NCBI GenBank assembly: GCA_937873255.1
Contig: CALMVM010000202.1
Span: forward strand, 1-8,812
Direction of reading: 5' to 3'
From: an uncultured Verrucomicrobiota bacterium
GTDB taxonomy: Bacteria; Verrucomicrobiota; Verrucomicrobiia; Chthoniobacterales; SZAS-18
DNA: 8,812 nt
Every line of letters starts with the position of its first letter. The first letter of the stretch is position 1. The position numbers and the translations under genes were made by a program. A model generated the notes under the pieces. It had not been told where the DNA came from, ran no database searches, and saw only the letters and a program-made list of their open reading frames with translations. This document shows, piece by piece, positions 1 through 5,984 of the stretch.

Positions 1-233
1 GTGTAGATCGTCATTTCCGTGGCGGTGCCACACACATCGCTCGCTGGCGGCAGCGTGGTCAGCAGATAACGCCGGTCACTCAGCCAGTAGCAAAAGCAGC
101 CGAGGGCCAGGCGCGCCTGTGCGGAGCCAGCATCTTGTCTCTGCCGGCGGGCCGCGCGCTGCGCGGGTGTCAGGGCGGCGAGTTCCGCCTGTTTCTTGGC
201 TTGATAGTCGGGGACAAATTGGTCGATTTTCAT
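1..233 (-). CDS. Unknown protein, translationally coupled to the relaxase (partial)
   Basis: This minus-strand reading frame starts with ATG at 233 and stays open to the window edge (77 codons), so the C-terminus is missing. Its start overlaps the relaxase stop as ATGA, which indicates translational coupling and a shared transcript. The visible protein begins MKIDQFVPDYQAKKQAE and has a charged, helix-prone stretch at about residues 10-40 (ending ARRQRQDAG). A segment with Cys, Trp and Tyr follows (ALGCFCYWLSDRRYLL, about residues 43-58). There is no signal peptide or clear membrane segment. I do not recognise the family. Position directly after a relaxase suggests a mobilization or replication role for the element, but that is inference from context only. 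Confidence 0.6.
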   Translation of the reverse strand, partial: MKIDQFVPDYQAKKQAELAALTPAQRAARRQRQDAGSAQARLALGCFCYWLSDRRYLLTTLPPASDVCGTATEMTIY

Positions 234-1084
234 GGTGCTTGAGAGTTCCTGTGTGCCGTGTTCGCCCGGCCCGCTCTTGGCGACGCGGACATCTGGAGTC
301 GATGCCGCGTGAAAGTTGTCAGGAGTTGCCCCGCCCGCGCCTTGGCTGCGCGCTGGAGCGCGTGGATCTGGCGCGCGAGGTCGGATAGTTCGACCCGCAA
401 GCGGTTCAAGGAAATGGCGGTGGCATTGCGAACGACCGCGAGCACGCCGTAGCCTTTCCGAGCTTGGGCGGCGCGGTGCGGACCAAGATGTTCCTGCGCC
501 TCTCGCTGGCGTCCCGCCGCGCGGTGGCTGCGCGCGTCCACCCGGACGACTTCGCCTCTCTCGGCCAGCGCGAGGTTGACGGATTGCTCCCACCGCGCCC
601 GCCAGTTTTTGACGATCACCGCGCTGGTCGCGCTGCGGTCCAGGTCGCGCACCTTCGCCCCCTGCACGCCAGCCTCGTCCACGGTGCGGGTGGTGAGCAG
701 CAGGTGAGCGTGAGTATTGCGCGCGTCACCCGGAGGGGCATGGATGGCCCAGCCCACGGCAATTCCGTGCTGGAGTCGCAGCCACGCGCCGAAGCCATCG
801 ACCAGTGCGCGTTGTGCTAGGAGGCCAAGCTCGCACGGCAACGCCAGGATGATGCTGCGTCCCACCTTGGCGTCCTTGCGACGCTCTGCCGCCTCGGCGG
901 CCTGCCAGTCTGCCGGCCCGGCGGTGCCGACCGCGAGAACTTCGCCCGCCTTCCTGGAGTAGTCGGCAATGCGCCCGGTGCGGGCATCGGTCTGGCGCGT
1001 GCCGGAAATGTACGCCCACGCCCGGACGGCGGACTGGCCCGCCGCCCGGGAAAGAGAGGAGAGGTCGAAATGATAGATTGCCAC
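230..1084 (-). CDS. MobA/MobL-family (MobQ-type) relaxase
   Basis: This is a DNA-nicking relaxase that would cut one strand at oriT, bind its 5' end covalently through a tyrosine, and start conjugative mobilization. I chose the GTG at 1084 because the protein then begins MAIYHFDLSSLSRAAGQSAV, the family's usual N-terminus. It also places a tyrosine at residue 25 (AWAYISG), where RSF1010 MobA has its catalytic Tyr25. The metal-binding histidines are in NTHAHLLLTTR (H125, H127), with H115 upstream. A further family match is EHLGPHRAAQ near residue 199. The protein has 284 residues against about 700 in RSF1010 MobA, so it is a relaxase domain with a short basic tail and no primase domain. An ATG 33 nt upstream is open but breaks the family alignment. 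It faces away from the oriT-like site, and its stop overlaps the next gene as ATGA. Confidence 0.9.
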   Translation of the reverse strand: MAIYHFDLSSLSRAAGQSAVRAWAYISGTRQTDARTGRIADYSRKAGEVLAVGTAGPADWQAAEAAERRKDAKVGRSIILALPCELGLLAQRALVDGFGAWLRLQHGIAVGWAIHAPPGDARNTHAHLLLTTRTVDEAGVQGAKVRDLDRSATSAVIVKNWRARWEQSVNLALAERGEVVRVDARSHRAAGRQREAQEHLGPHRAAQARKGYGVLAVVRNATAISLNRLRVELSDLARQIHALQRAAKARAGQLLTTFTRHRLQMSASPRAGRANTAHRNSQAP

Positions 1085-1085
1085 A

Positions 1086-1287
1086 GCCCCCGATCTGAGC
1101 ACGGGCGGTGCCTGCACCGAACCGGCGGAGACGCAAAATTTTCATGTCGTCCCGCGCACGTCATTGCCGCTTGGGGCAATGCTAAGTGTGCGCCTCCCGC
1201 TATGCGCTTCGGTCGGATGATTTGGCTGTTGGATCAAAGAAACGCTCCGCCCCGGCCCGTGGCATTTCTGTTGCTCAGATCGGGGGC
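1086..1287. repeat. 16-bp inverted repeat flanking the divergent mobilization promoter region
   Basis: TGCTCAGATCGGGGGC occurs on the plus strand at 1272-1287 and, perfectly inverted, at 1086-1101. Each copy ends just before a start codon: 1 nt before the relaxase GTG and 3 nt before the ATG of the divergent small gene. Its G-run is therefore the only Shine-Dalgarno-like sequence for both genes. The repeat is symmetric around about 1186, inside the oriT-like site. It could be a shared operator for autoregulation by a relaxosome protein, a duplicated leader, or both. The sequence match is direct; the role is inference. Confidence 0.75.
1163..1198. other. Candidate origin of transfer (oriT), MobQ-like
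   Basis: A perfect 6-bp inverted repeat, ATTGCC (1163-1168) and GGCAAT (1175-1180) with a 6-nt loop, is followed 2 nt later by TAAGTGTGCGCCTCCC (1183-1198). RSF1010/R1162 oriT has the same layout: an inverted repeat, then a nic core close to TAAGTGCGCCCTCC. The match here is good but has an inserted or changed base near the expected nick. The site lies in the 206-bp gap between a MobQ-type relaxase and a divergent accessory gene, where oriT is normally found. The comparison to RSF1010 is from memory of the family, and nicking is not shown. Confidence 0.7.
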
Positions 1288-1290
1288 CGC

Positions 1291-1572
1291 ATGAACCTGA
1301 ACAACCGACTCGCAAAACTGAGAGAAAAGCAGCAACAACTCACGGCAGCACTGAGAGAAGCCGAGGCCGTCGCCTCCACTCGTCGGCGCAAACAGGATAC
1401 CCGCGCCAAGATCATCTTGGGAGCGGTGGTGTTGTCGATGCCGGAGGACGAGCGCGAGGCCATTCTCGCCATGCTCTTGCCCCGTGCCGTGGAACGTGAC
1501 CGCCAATTTGTCAGTGAGCACCTGATGGGGAGACGATCTGCCGGGTCAGATTCTTCCGCCGGCCTCAACTGA
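1291..1572 (+). CDS. Small coiled-coil mobilization accessory protein (TraD/MobS-like)
   Basis: This 93-residue protein is divergent from the relaxase across the oriT-like site. I chose the ATG at 1291, which follows a GGGGG run by 4 nt. An upstream in-frame ATG at 1186 would place the start inside the oriT core and add non-conserved residues. Residues 1-30 are a Gln/Glu/Lys/Leu-rich predicted coiled coil (LAKLREKQQQLTAALREAEA). A basic patch RRRKQDTRAK and then IILGAVVLSM follow at 31-50. This RK-x-DTR-x-K-hydrophobic-G pattern is typical of small TraD/MobS/MobC-type accessory proteins next to MobQ relaxases. Such proteins bind oriT or the relaxase and help nicking. The C-terminus is Ser/Gly-rich. 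The family call rests on this short motif plus position, so the exact subfamily is uncertain. Confidence 0.72.
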   Translation: MNLNNRLAKLREKQQQLTAALREAEAVASTRRRKQDTRAKIILGAVVLSMPEDEREAILAMLLPRAVERDRQFVSEHLMGRRSAGSDSSAGLN

Positions 1573-1816
1573 GCCAATGCGCAGGACGAGACTTGTCCCC
1601 GCCACGTCGCGGCAGCGGTTGACTGGTCTCCCCAGCCCGGGACGGGCAAAGCTGGGGAGATTTGCGTGGCCGCACGCAAAAAGGAAACTGGCGGGAGGCA
1701 AGCCGGCGAGTGCGCCTTCTCGTCCACGTTGACCTCGCGCATGTGCCCGACCCACCGGCGTGGGCGCAGGTTTCCCATCCGGTCCATGTCTCACGGGGAA
1801 TCCAAAAACATGCCAA
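1573..1816. other. Non-coding gap with nested inverted repeats
   Basis: I see no convincing gene in these 244 bases between the mobilization accessory gene and the stop of the convergent HEPN-like gene. Open frames on both strands here are Pro/Arg/Gly-rich and lack family features. The gap does hold several inverted repeats: an outer 8-bp pair, GGACGAGA (1584-1591) with TCTCGTCC (1718-1725), enclosing the two hairpins listed separately. As the meeting point of convergent transcripts it may simply be a termination region, but no hairpin is followed by a run of T on either strand. Confidence 0.5.
1627..1680. repeat. Two back-to-back perfect hairpins
   Basis: TCTCCCCAGC (1627-1636) pairs perfectly with GCTGGGGAGA (1651-1660) across 14 nt. 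The next base begins TTTGCGTG (1661-1668), which pairs perfectly with CACGCAAA (1673-1680) across 4 nt. The first loop can also form a competing GCCCG/CGGGC stem (1635-1647). The first hairpin is strong enough to act as a transcription terminator for the plus-strand mobilization gene, although only three T follow it. Protein-binding or recombination roles are equally possible. Confidence 0.6.
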
Positions 1817-2896
1817 TTAAGTTTCCGACGAGGTCGAAGCTTCGGAACTGGCTGTGTTCGGATTGATAGCGGCACCGAAGCTCCCCTGTAGAATCACCCA
1901 GCGGCCATTCTCATGGCCCCTAGGCAATGGCTGATTGTCGCTGCTTTGGTAGATGACGCGCACACTGATGTGGGATTTTGTGACCCTGTGCTGATCTTGG
2001 AACCCGAGATCGACTTCAACATGGGAAATTGAGGGAGCTTGGTCGCTTGCCCCGACGATCATGTAAGAGGCTGGTTTGCGGCGTCCAAAATCCTCTTTTG
2101 CTTGTCCGGCCCTTCGCCCTCTGCTCTCATCAGAAAAATCCAGCAGCAGATCAACCATCAAGCCATATCGACCACGAATCCAGTGATCTATGAACTCGGC
2201 TACGGCTCGCTCTGGAGTGGCAGCCGGCAAAGCGGCAGCTGGTCCGTTGTTGGGTAGATGAGCCAAGTCAGAGCTTTGGCGCGACTTCCAATCTTTCAGC
2301 ATTTTTTCTACTCGAGCATTTTCAGCGATCCGCTCGAAAATCTTCGACCACTTCAGCTTTTCTTTGGGCTTGGGGTTTGCTTTGCCGTCGGCAAGCGCGG
2401 CTGCCCAATCACGCACCGCAAACATCGCCGCCCAGCACTTTGCAGCCACCAGCTGATTGTCGAACGCGAGTTCGCGCCCATGCAAAATGCCGTGTCGATA
2501 TGGAAGACGTATCACGACCTCGCTAGTCTTGTTGCGGCTCGCTCCCATGATTTTTGCTATAGAACTCAATCCACTCTCGTGAGCTGCGATACTATCCCAA
2601 GCCGTCAGGTTCACATTTTTGGAAAAGAAACCTACATGCTTGGTGATGTCATTTACCAAGCCGTCCAACAGGGAGAGAAGCAAGGGAACACAAGCATGAA
2701 AACGTCCAGCCAAATAATCCTCCTTGGCTAGCTCAACCAAGCGCATCCGCTTCCGAAAGTCATCATGCCCGTAAAAGCGCATGATGCCAAACCTGAGCGT
2801 TTTCTCGTCGTAGTAATCGACTAAAATCTGTTCGGCAGCAGCCAAATCCTTTTCCTGTTTTGTAGCCAGTGCTAAGACCATCACGTCAACGTTCAT
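1817..2896 (-). CDS. HEPN-like domain protein with possible NTF2-like C-terminal domain
   Basis: This 359-residue soluble protein has no signal peptide or membrane segment and is the last gene of the minus-strand cargo group. Residues about 55-170 are helical (AKEDYLAGRFHACVPLLLSL) and contain LPYRHGILHGREL, in which R134 and H139 form an RX4H motif. That motif, with the following HG, is typical of HEPN folds, many of which are RNases in toxin-antitoxin and defence systems. A Lys/Pro-rich linker runs to about 225. Residues about 228-345 (TPERAVAEFIDHWIRGRYGL, then alternating strands up to GRWVILQGSF) resemble an NTF2-like fold, a weaker guess. The tail is Ser/Thr-rich. The ATG at 2896 follows GAG by 3 nt and lies 24 nt after the preceding ORF. 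GC content is visibly lower than in the mobilization genes. I do not recognise a named family. Confidence 0.75.
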   Translation of the reverse strand: MNVDVMVLALATKQEKDLAAAEQILVDYYDEKTLRFGIMRFYGHDDFRKRMRLVELAKEDYLAGRFHACVPLLLSLLDGLVNDITKHVGFFSKNVNLTAWDSIAAHESGLSSIAKIMGASRNKTSEVVIRLPYRHGILHGRELAFDNQLVAAKCWAAMFAVRDWAAALADGKANPKPKEKLKWSKIFERIAENARVEKMLKDWKSRQSSDLAHLPNNGPAAALPAATPERAVAEFIDHWIRGRYGLMVDLLLDFSDESRGRRAGQAKEDFGRRKPASYMIVGASDQAPSISHVEVDLGFQDQHRVTKSHISVRVIYQSSDNQPLPRGHENGRWVILQGSFGAAINPNTASSEASTSSET

Positions 2897-2920
2897 GGAC
2901 TCGTAAGCGATCCAGCCTTC

Positions 2921-3349
2921 TCACGAAAAGGCATCATTGAACCGATCAGGCAATGTGAAGAGATCAGTTTTCTTTTTCAGATCTTGGACCTGTGCGAAAA
3001 TCTTGGCTGCATTGGGAAATATGCGCGTCGCGAAGGGGATTGCCGTGAACAAAGATCCCAGCCGTTCCAGTGCTTGTATCTGGTCGAGTAAATCTTTCGA
3101 TGAGGGATTCTCTACGATTCTTGGCATATGGTTAGGATATATTCTGACACCGATAGAGTGTGCAAATGCATCAGGCAGTCCGACCATGTGGTGACCAAAA
3201 AAACCGGTGGCATGAGCCGGGTGGATACCGCCCGGCACAGCAACGAGCAAGCGACACTCCGTTTCCGTTGCCTTTCGTGGCGTACCGGTTGAGTTCGCGC
3301 GGTAACGCCCCTTCAAAAACTGCGTCGGCAAGCGAATTGGGATTGACAA
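2921..3349 (-). CDS. Small hypothetical protein
   Basis: This ORF encodes 142 residues if it begins at the TTG at 3349. No ATG or GTG lies further upstream before an in-frame TAA. An internal ATG at 3187 would give 88 residues and may be the real start, because the C-terminal part looks most protein-like: helical and amphipathic, with KIFAQVQDLKKKTDLF near residues 116-131. The N-terminal 50 residues are rich in Arg, Thr, Gly and His and could be non-coding. There is no signal peptide or recognisable domain. It sits between the DUF3800 gene (90 nt upstream) and the HEPN-like gene (24 nt downstream), so it may be cotranscribed and could be a partner of either. Function is unknown, and whether it is a gene is itself uncertain. 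Confidence 0.42.
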   Translation of the reverse strand: MSIPIRLPTQFLKGRYRANSTGTPRKATETECRLLVAVPGGIHPAHATGFFGHHMVGLPDAFAHSIGVRIYPNHMPRIVENPSSKDLLDQIQALERLGSLFTAIPFATRIFPNAAKIFAQVQDLKKKTDLFTLPDRFNDAFS

Positions 3350-3439
3350 ATTTAAAACTTGCCTTTTTGGAAAATGCTGCCCATGTTCTTCGGAAAGAGG
3401 CCCTGCTCCAGCCGAAGCCTGACGTTATGCGTCAGAGAT
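3350..3439. other. Short gap with a small hairpin after the DUF3800 gene
   Basis: These 90 bases follow the DUF3800 stop codon. They hold a perfect 5-bp inverted repeat, TGACG (3420-3424) and CGTCA (3430-3434), around 5 nt. No T-run follows on the minus strand, so it is a weak terminator at best. I see no second promoter for the downstream genes. Confidence 0.35.
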
Positions 3440-4306
3440 TTATGTAGGCTGGGTGGGGCCTCCCTTTCGTCGGGGCTTGGTAAATTCCCCTCTGTATTCG
3501 CGCTCGGTCGGAACGAACAACCAGTGACGATATGGAGCGGTCCATCTGTCTGATATTTTTTCTGTGCCTGTGGAAATGCCGATGTTGAACCGTGGGCGGA
3601 TAGCGCGAATTTCAGCGTAGATCGCCTTGTACACGGCTTCTTTGGCGATGGTTTTTTTGCCTCGCTTCCTGGCACCGGCTGGCTTTTCCAGATGTTTGTC
3701 GTTGAGTCGAAACGACATTGAACCAAGGACCAGATCCAAGCACTGCGCCAGGACATGATCGTGCGACCGAAATTCGGTAATATCCTCTGGCTTGATCGTC
3801 AGTCCGGTACGACGGACCAAGGGGTCGGCTTGCAGTCCAAGAATGAATCCTCTGAACTGAGCAACCGCTTCCCGCGTTTCTGGAAATTCGTCAAAGTAGA
3901 GACGTAGCCGGGTCGGCCCCTCTTGAACCGGTCGGTGCCGCAGCCCGAAGGCATGCTTGGCGAATTGGTAATACAGACGGAAGTACGTTGAATCAATTTG
4001 CTCTCTCGTCAGACCCTTCGCGGCGAGAGCATTCTGAGTGAACATGATGCGGACCCGCAAATGTCCTCCAGCGATTTCTCGGAAGAAGGCTTTGATCAGA
4101 GCGATGTAGCGATCCCGGTAAAGCTCCGACACCTTTCCCCATTTTACTTCTCCGTAAAAGCCAAGCCGCTGCTTCTCGCTGTTCAGGAAGTCCGTGACGC
4201 GTTGATACTGCGAGGCTCCGACCATCACGCCGCCATAAAAGTTCGAGAAATACTTGCCCGACGAATCGGACTCGTCACAAAAGAGAATGTATTCGGATTC
4301 TGGCAT
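3440..4306 (-). CDS. DUF3800 domain protein
   Basis: This 288-residue protein shows the DUF3800 pattern. The N-terminal strand carries an acidic pair (YILFCDESDSSG, D11 and E12), KWGK follows at 55-58, an acidic strand LRLYFDEF lies near 135-141, and SHDHVLAQCLDLVLGSM at 181-197 corresponds to the family's C-terminal Q-x-x-D motif (Q188, D191). DUF3800 is thought to have an RNase H-like fold, and these acidic residues would form a metal-binding site. Members are common on mobile elements and in defence islands, but the activity is not established. The ATG at 4306 is the first start after an in-frame TGA four codons upstream, and its Shine-Dalgarno is poor. It is the first gene of the minus-strand cargo group and has its own promoter. 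The basic tail (KPRRKGG) may help nucleic-acid binding. The family is fairly sure; the function is open. Confidence 0.85.
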   Translation of the reverse strand: MPESEYILFCDESDSSGKYFSNFYGGVMVGASQYQRVTDFLNSEKQRLGFYGEVKWGKVSELYRDRYIALIKAFFREIAGGHLRVRIMFTQNALAAKGLTREQIDSTYFRLYYQFAKHAFGLRHRPVQEGPTRLRLYFDEFPETREAVAQFRGFILGLQADPLVRRTGLTIKPEDITEFRSHDHVLAQCLDLVLGSMSFRLNDKHLEKPAGARKRGKKTIAKEAVYKAIYAEIRAIRPRFNIGISTGTEKISDRWTAPYRHWLFVPTEREYRGEFTKPRRKGGPTQPT

Positions 4307-4335
4307 TTCCAGCGGTCAGATGCAGGCGCGGGTAA

Positions 4336-4364
4336 ACTATACCCCGCTGCCCTTAATCTGTCAT
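4336..4364 (-). promoter_or_regulatory. Sigma70-like promoter of the DUF3800 gene
   Basis: Read on the minus strand, ATGACA (4364-4359) and TATAGT (4341-4336) each match the sigma70 consensus at five of six bases and are separated by exactly 17 bp. Transcription would start near 4329, leaving a leader of about 22 nt before the ATG at 4306. The -10 box lies inside an inverted repeat, GGGTA and TACCC around TAGTT, which could be an operator. Confidence 0.6.
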
Positions 4365-4400
4365 CCGGCGTGCATCAAGGGAAGCGTGTGGATACCATCC

Positions 4401-4422
4401 TTTATCCGGCTCTTTATCCGGC
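4401..4422. repeat. Tandem 10-bp direct repeat
   Basis: TTTATCCGGC occurs at 4401-4410 and 4413-4422, a 12-bp period; a related TCATCCGGCG lies at 4361-4370, overlapping the -35 region of the DUF3800 promoter. Such spaced repeats suggest a protein-binding site, either a regulator of the DUF3800 gene or an arm-type site for a recombinase acting at the nearby tRNA junction. Confidence 0.5.
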
Positions 4423-4456
4423 AACGCCGTTCAAATGGGCGTCGTTGGGATCATGT

Positions 4457-4512
4457 GAGAGCAGGCGAGGCGAGCCGGACACATCCCTTGCCAGAGCGAG
4501 AGAGCAGGTGAG
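4457..4512. repeat. Pair of 13-bp near-identical direct repeats
   Basis: GAGAGCAGGCGAG (4457-4469) and GAGAGCAGGTGAG (4500-4512) differ at one base and are 43 bp apart, in a purine-rich stretch ending about 35 bp from the tRNA fragment. Their position beside a presumed attachment site is consistent with integrase arm sites, but simple purine-rich sequence could produce this by chance. Confidence 0.4.
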
Positions 4513-4546
4513 AACAGGAGGGAGCAAATGGGTGAAATTCCCGAAT

Positions 4547-4588
4547 CTCAATGCCATTGAGGCGCTCTACCAACTGAGCTAAGACCCC
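4547..4588 (-). pseudogene. 5' half of tRNA-Ala(GGC), probable attachment-site remnant
   Basis: Read on the minus strand from 4588, the sequence is a clean tRNA 5' half. It has the acceptor strand GGGGTCT, then TA, a D arm GCTC-AGTTGGTA-GAGC, G26, and an anticodon arm CCTCA-ATGGCAT-TGAG with anticodon GGC (alanine). The match ends at position 42. The next base breaks the 27-43 pair, and no variable loop, T arm or AGACCCC acceptor strand follows in the expected distance. The gene is therefore truncated and cannot give a normal tRNA. The breakpoint lies at the anticodon stem, a known target of tyrosine integrases, and the sequence beyond it is the accessory region. Confidence 0.8.
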
Positions 4589-4796
4589 GAAAATCGCTGC
4601 GGCCGTGGGCGCTACCGTCGGTCATCGAAGTCTCGAAAAACCGGGGCAGTCCACCCGTTTTGCCCCCCCTGCGGTTTCTCGGGAGGGCGCAGGGAAGAAT
4701 ATGTTTAGCAGGGAATCGGGCAGGCGCAAGGGGGAAAGAGCAGCCGAAAGGTGTTCCGCCCCCCCCAAAATGTGTGGCGGCTTTGCGACGGACATC
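4589..4796. other. Intergenic region with no gene seen
   Basis: This 208-bp stretch lies between the tRNA fragment and the end of the HupE/UreJ-type gene. It has two long C-runs (near 4662 and 4759) but no convincing ORF. I could not find a clear terminator for the operon ending at 4797 or a clear promoter for the tRNA. Confidence 0.4.
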
Positions 4797-5984
4797 CTAA
4801 AGGGGCAAAAATGACATGTTGAACACTCGTTCCGTGAACCATAGGACTGCCACCAGTGCAATGGCTGCCGAACCCCACGGAAACAATGCACGCCGATAAA
4901 AGGAGGTTTGCCGGACCAAAAATGTCAGCGGCAGGAAGGCGATGGCGATGGCGAGTTGTGCAAGTTCCACGCCCGAGTTGAAGCCCACCAACCCGAGCGC
5001 CAGCATGGAACGCGGCAGATGCAGATCGATCAACACGCTGGCAAAGCCGAAGCCGTGGATCAATCCGAAGGCAAAAGCGACGATCCACGCCGCACGAGTA
5101 ATGGATGGCCGCAGATTGTTGAGCGCCGCTAGGATGACCGACGCTGCGATGGCCGCTTCCACCAACCGCGAGGGCAAATGCACGAGACCCGAGGCCGCCA
5201 GCGACAACGTCAGCGAATGCGCCAGCGTGAAGGCGGTAATCACCCGCAGAACTTCTCCGATCACCGAGGAAAACGCCCCCTTCGCTTCCCACCGCCCGTC
5301 CCGACGAGTCACTACTGCCGGCAGCAAGAGTGCGAGCAGGAACAGCATGTGATCGTAACCCGTCCAGATATGCCAGATTCCTTCGGTGACGAACTGCCCC
5401 AGTTGCCCCCAGCCGGACGTTGCCGCCAGGTCGAACCGCTGCACGCTGTTCTCCGGTCCGAAGATCGCGGTGCGGATCTCGCCGTTCAGGTCGAGCTTCA
5501 GCAAGCCCCGGTGCAGCGGATCGAGATCGAAGAAGAAACGATACTCGACCTGCAAAGCCCGTGGTCGATGCGTAAGGGGCGTGACCGCACGGAAGCGCAA
5601 CACGGCATATATTCCGTCCGTGTGTTCATCGACGAGTTGCTCCGTGACCCGCAGAGGAATGGTCGTACCGTCGTCTGCGCTGATCTGCAATCGCGCCAGC
5701 GCATATTCCGCCACGGCCCCCTGGCGCTCGCGCAACTCCTTCCACGTCACAGTGCCGTCCCCGTCCGTGTCCAACCCTACGGTGTATTCCAGATCGCGCA
5801 GGGCGATGTCCCATTGGCCGGTGATCTCCGCACCGTCGAGGCGGACACTGAGATAACTGTCACTGAGCTTGTGCGCGTGGAGCGAAGCCACATCAATGAG
5901 CAGGAACGACACGACAAACAGAAGCGCCACTGCGGAGCATCTGCGGATTCCCAACACGGGCGCGGCTGCCATCACCGCATTCAT
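4797..5984 (-). CDS. HupE/UreJ-type membrane protein with EF-hand-like loop
   Basis: This 395-residue integral membrane protein begins with a signal sequence (hydrophobic 18-33, cleavage expected after SLHA), so the mature chain would start HKLSDSYL, a His-first end common in this family. An extracytoplasmic domain of about 170 residues follows. It contains DTDGDGTVTWKE (72-83), which fits the EF-hand loop at positions 1, 3, 5, 6, 8 and 12 and probably binds calcium. Then come WHIWTGYDHMLFLL (204-217) and about six membrane segments to residue 384. Membrane histidines H205, H212, H256 and H310 (FGLIHGFGFA) are the likely metal ligands of the HupE/UreJ_2 family; related proteins are linked to nickel or other metal handling, but the substrate here is unknown. 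The ATG at 5984 overlaps the TPR gene stop as ATGA; a longer frame from 6092 would run through that gene and is rejected. It is last in its operon. Confidence 0.86.
   Translation of the reverse strand: MNAVMAAAPVLGIRRCSAVALLFVVSFLLIDVASLHAHKLSDSYLSVRLDGAEITGQWDIALRDLEYTVGLDTDGDGTVTWKELRERQGAVAEYALARLQISADDGTTIPLRVTEQLVDEHTDGIYAVLRFRAVTPLTHRPRALQVEYRFFFDLDPLHRGLLKLDLNGEIRTAIFGPENSVQRFDLAATSGWGQLGQFVTEGIWHIWTGYDHMLFLLALLLPAVVTRRDGRWEAKGAFSSVIGEVLRVITAFTLAHSLTLSLAASGLVHLPSRLVEAAIAASVILAALNNLRPSITRAAWIVAFAFGLIHGFGFASVLIDLHLPRSMLALGLVGFNSGVELAQLAIAIAFLPLTFLVRQTSFYRRALFPWGSAAIALVAVLWFTERVFNMSFLPL

Noticed and set aside
1085..1117. Upstream ATG at 1117 as relaxase start
   Set aside because: It adds 11 non-family residues and passes through the 16-bp repeat; the GTG at 1084 gives MAIYHFDL and Tyr25 at the catalytic position.
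1546..1875. 109-codon minus-strand frame across the gap after the mobilization gene
   Set aside because: It overlaps the ends of two better genes, is rich in Pro, Arg and Gly, and coincides with strong inverted repeats, so the open frame is likely incidental.
2258..2731. 157-codon plus-strand frame opposite the HEPN-like gene
   Set aside because: It shows no domain or coherent composition, while the minus frame carries the RX4H motif and a normal start and spacing.
3300..3434. Possible integron attC site (GTAACG at one end, CGTTATGC at the other, about 130 bp)
   Set aside because: The outer boxes pair over only a few bases, the inner stems do not match, and the flanking genes are not arranged as cassettes.
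4500..4588. A complete functional tRNA-Ala
   Set aside because: Beyond position 42 no variable loop, T arm or matching acceptor strand is present; a weak GAGAT/ATTTC stem reuses anticodon-stem bases.
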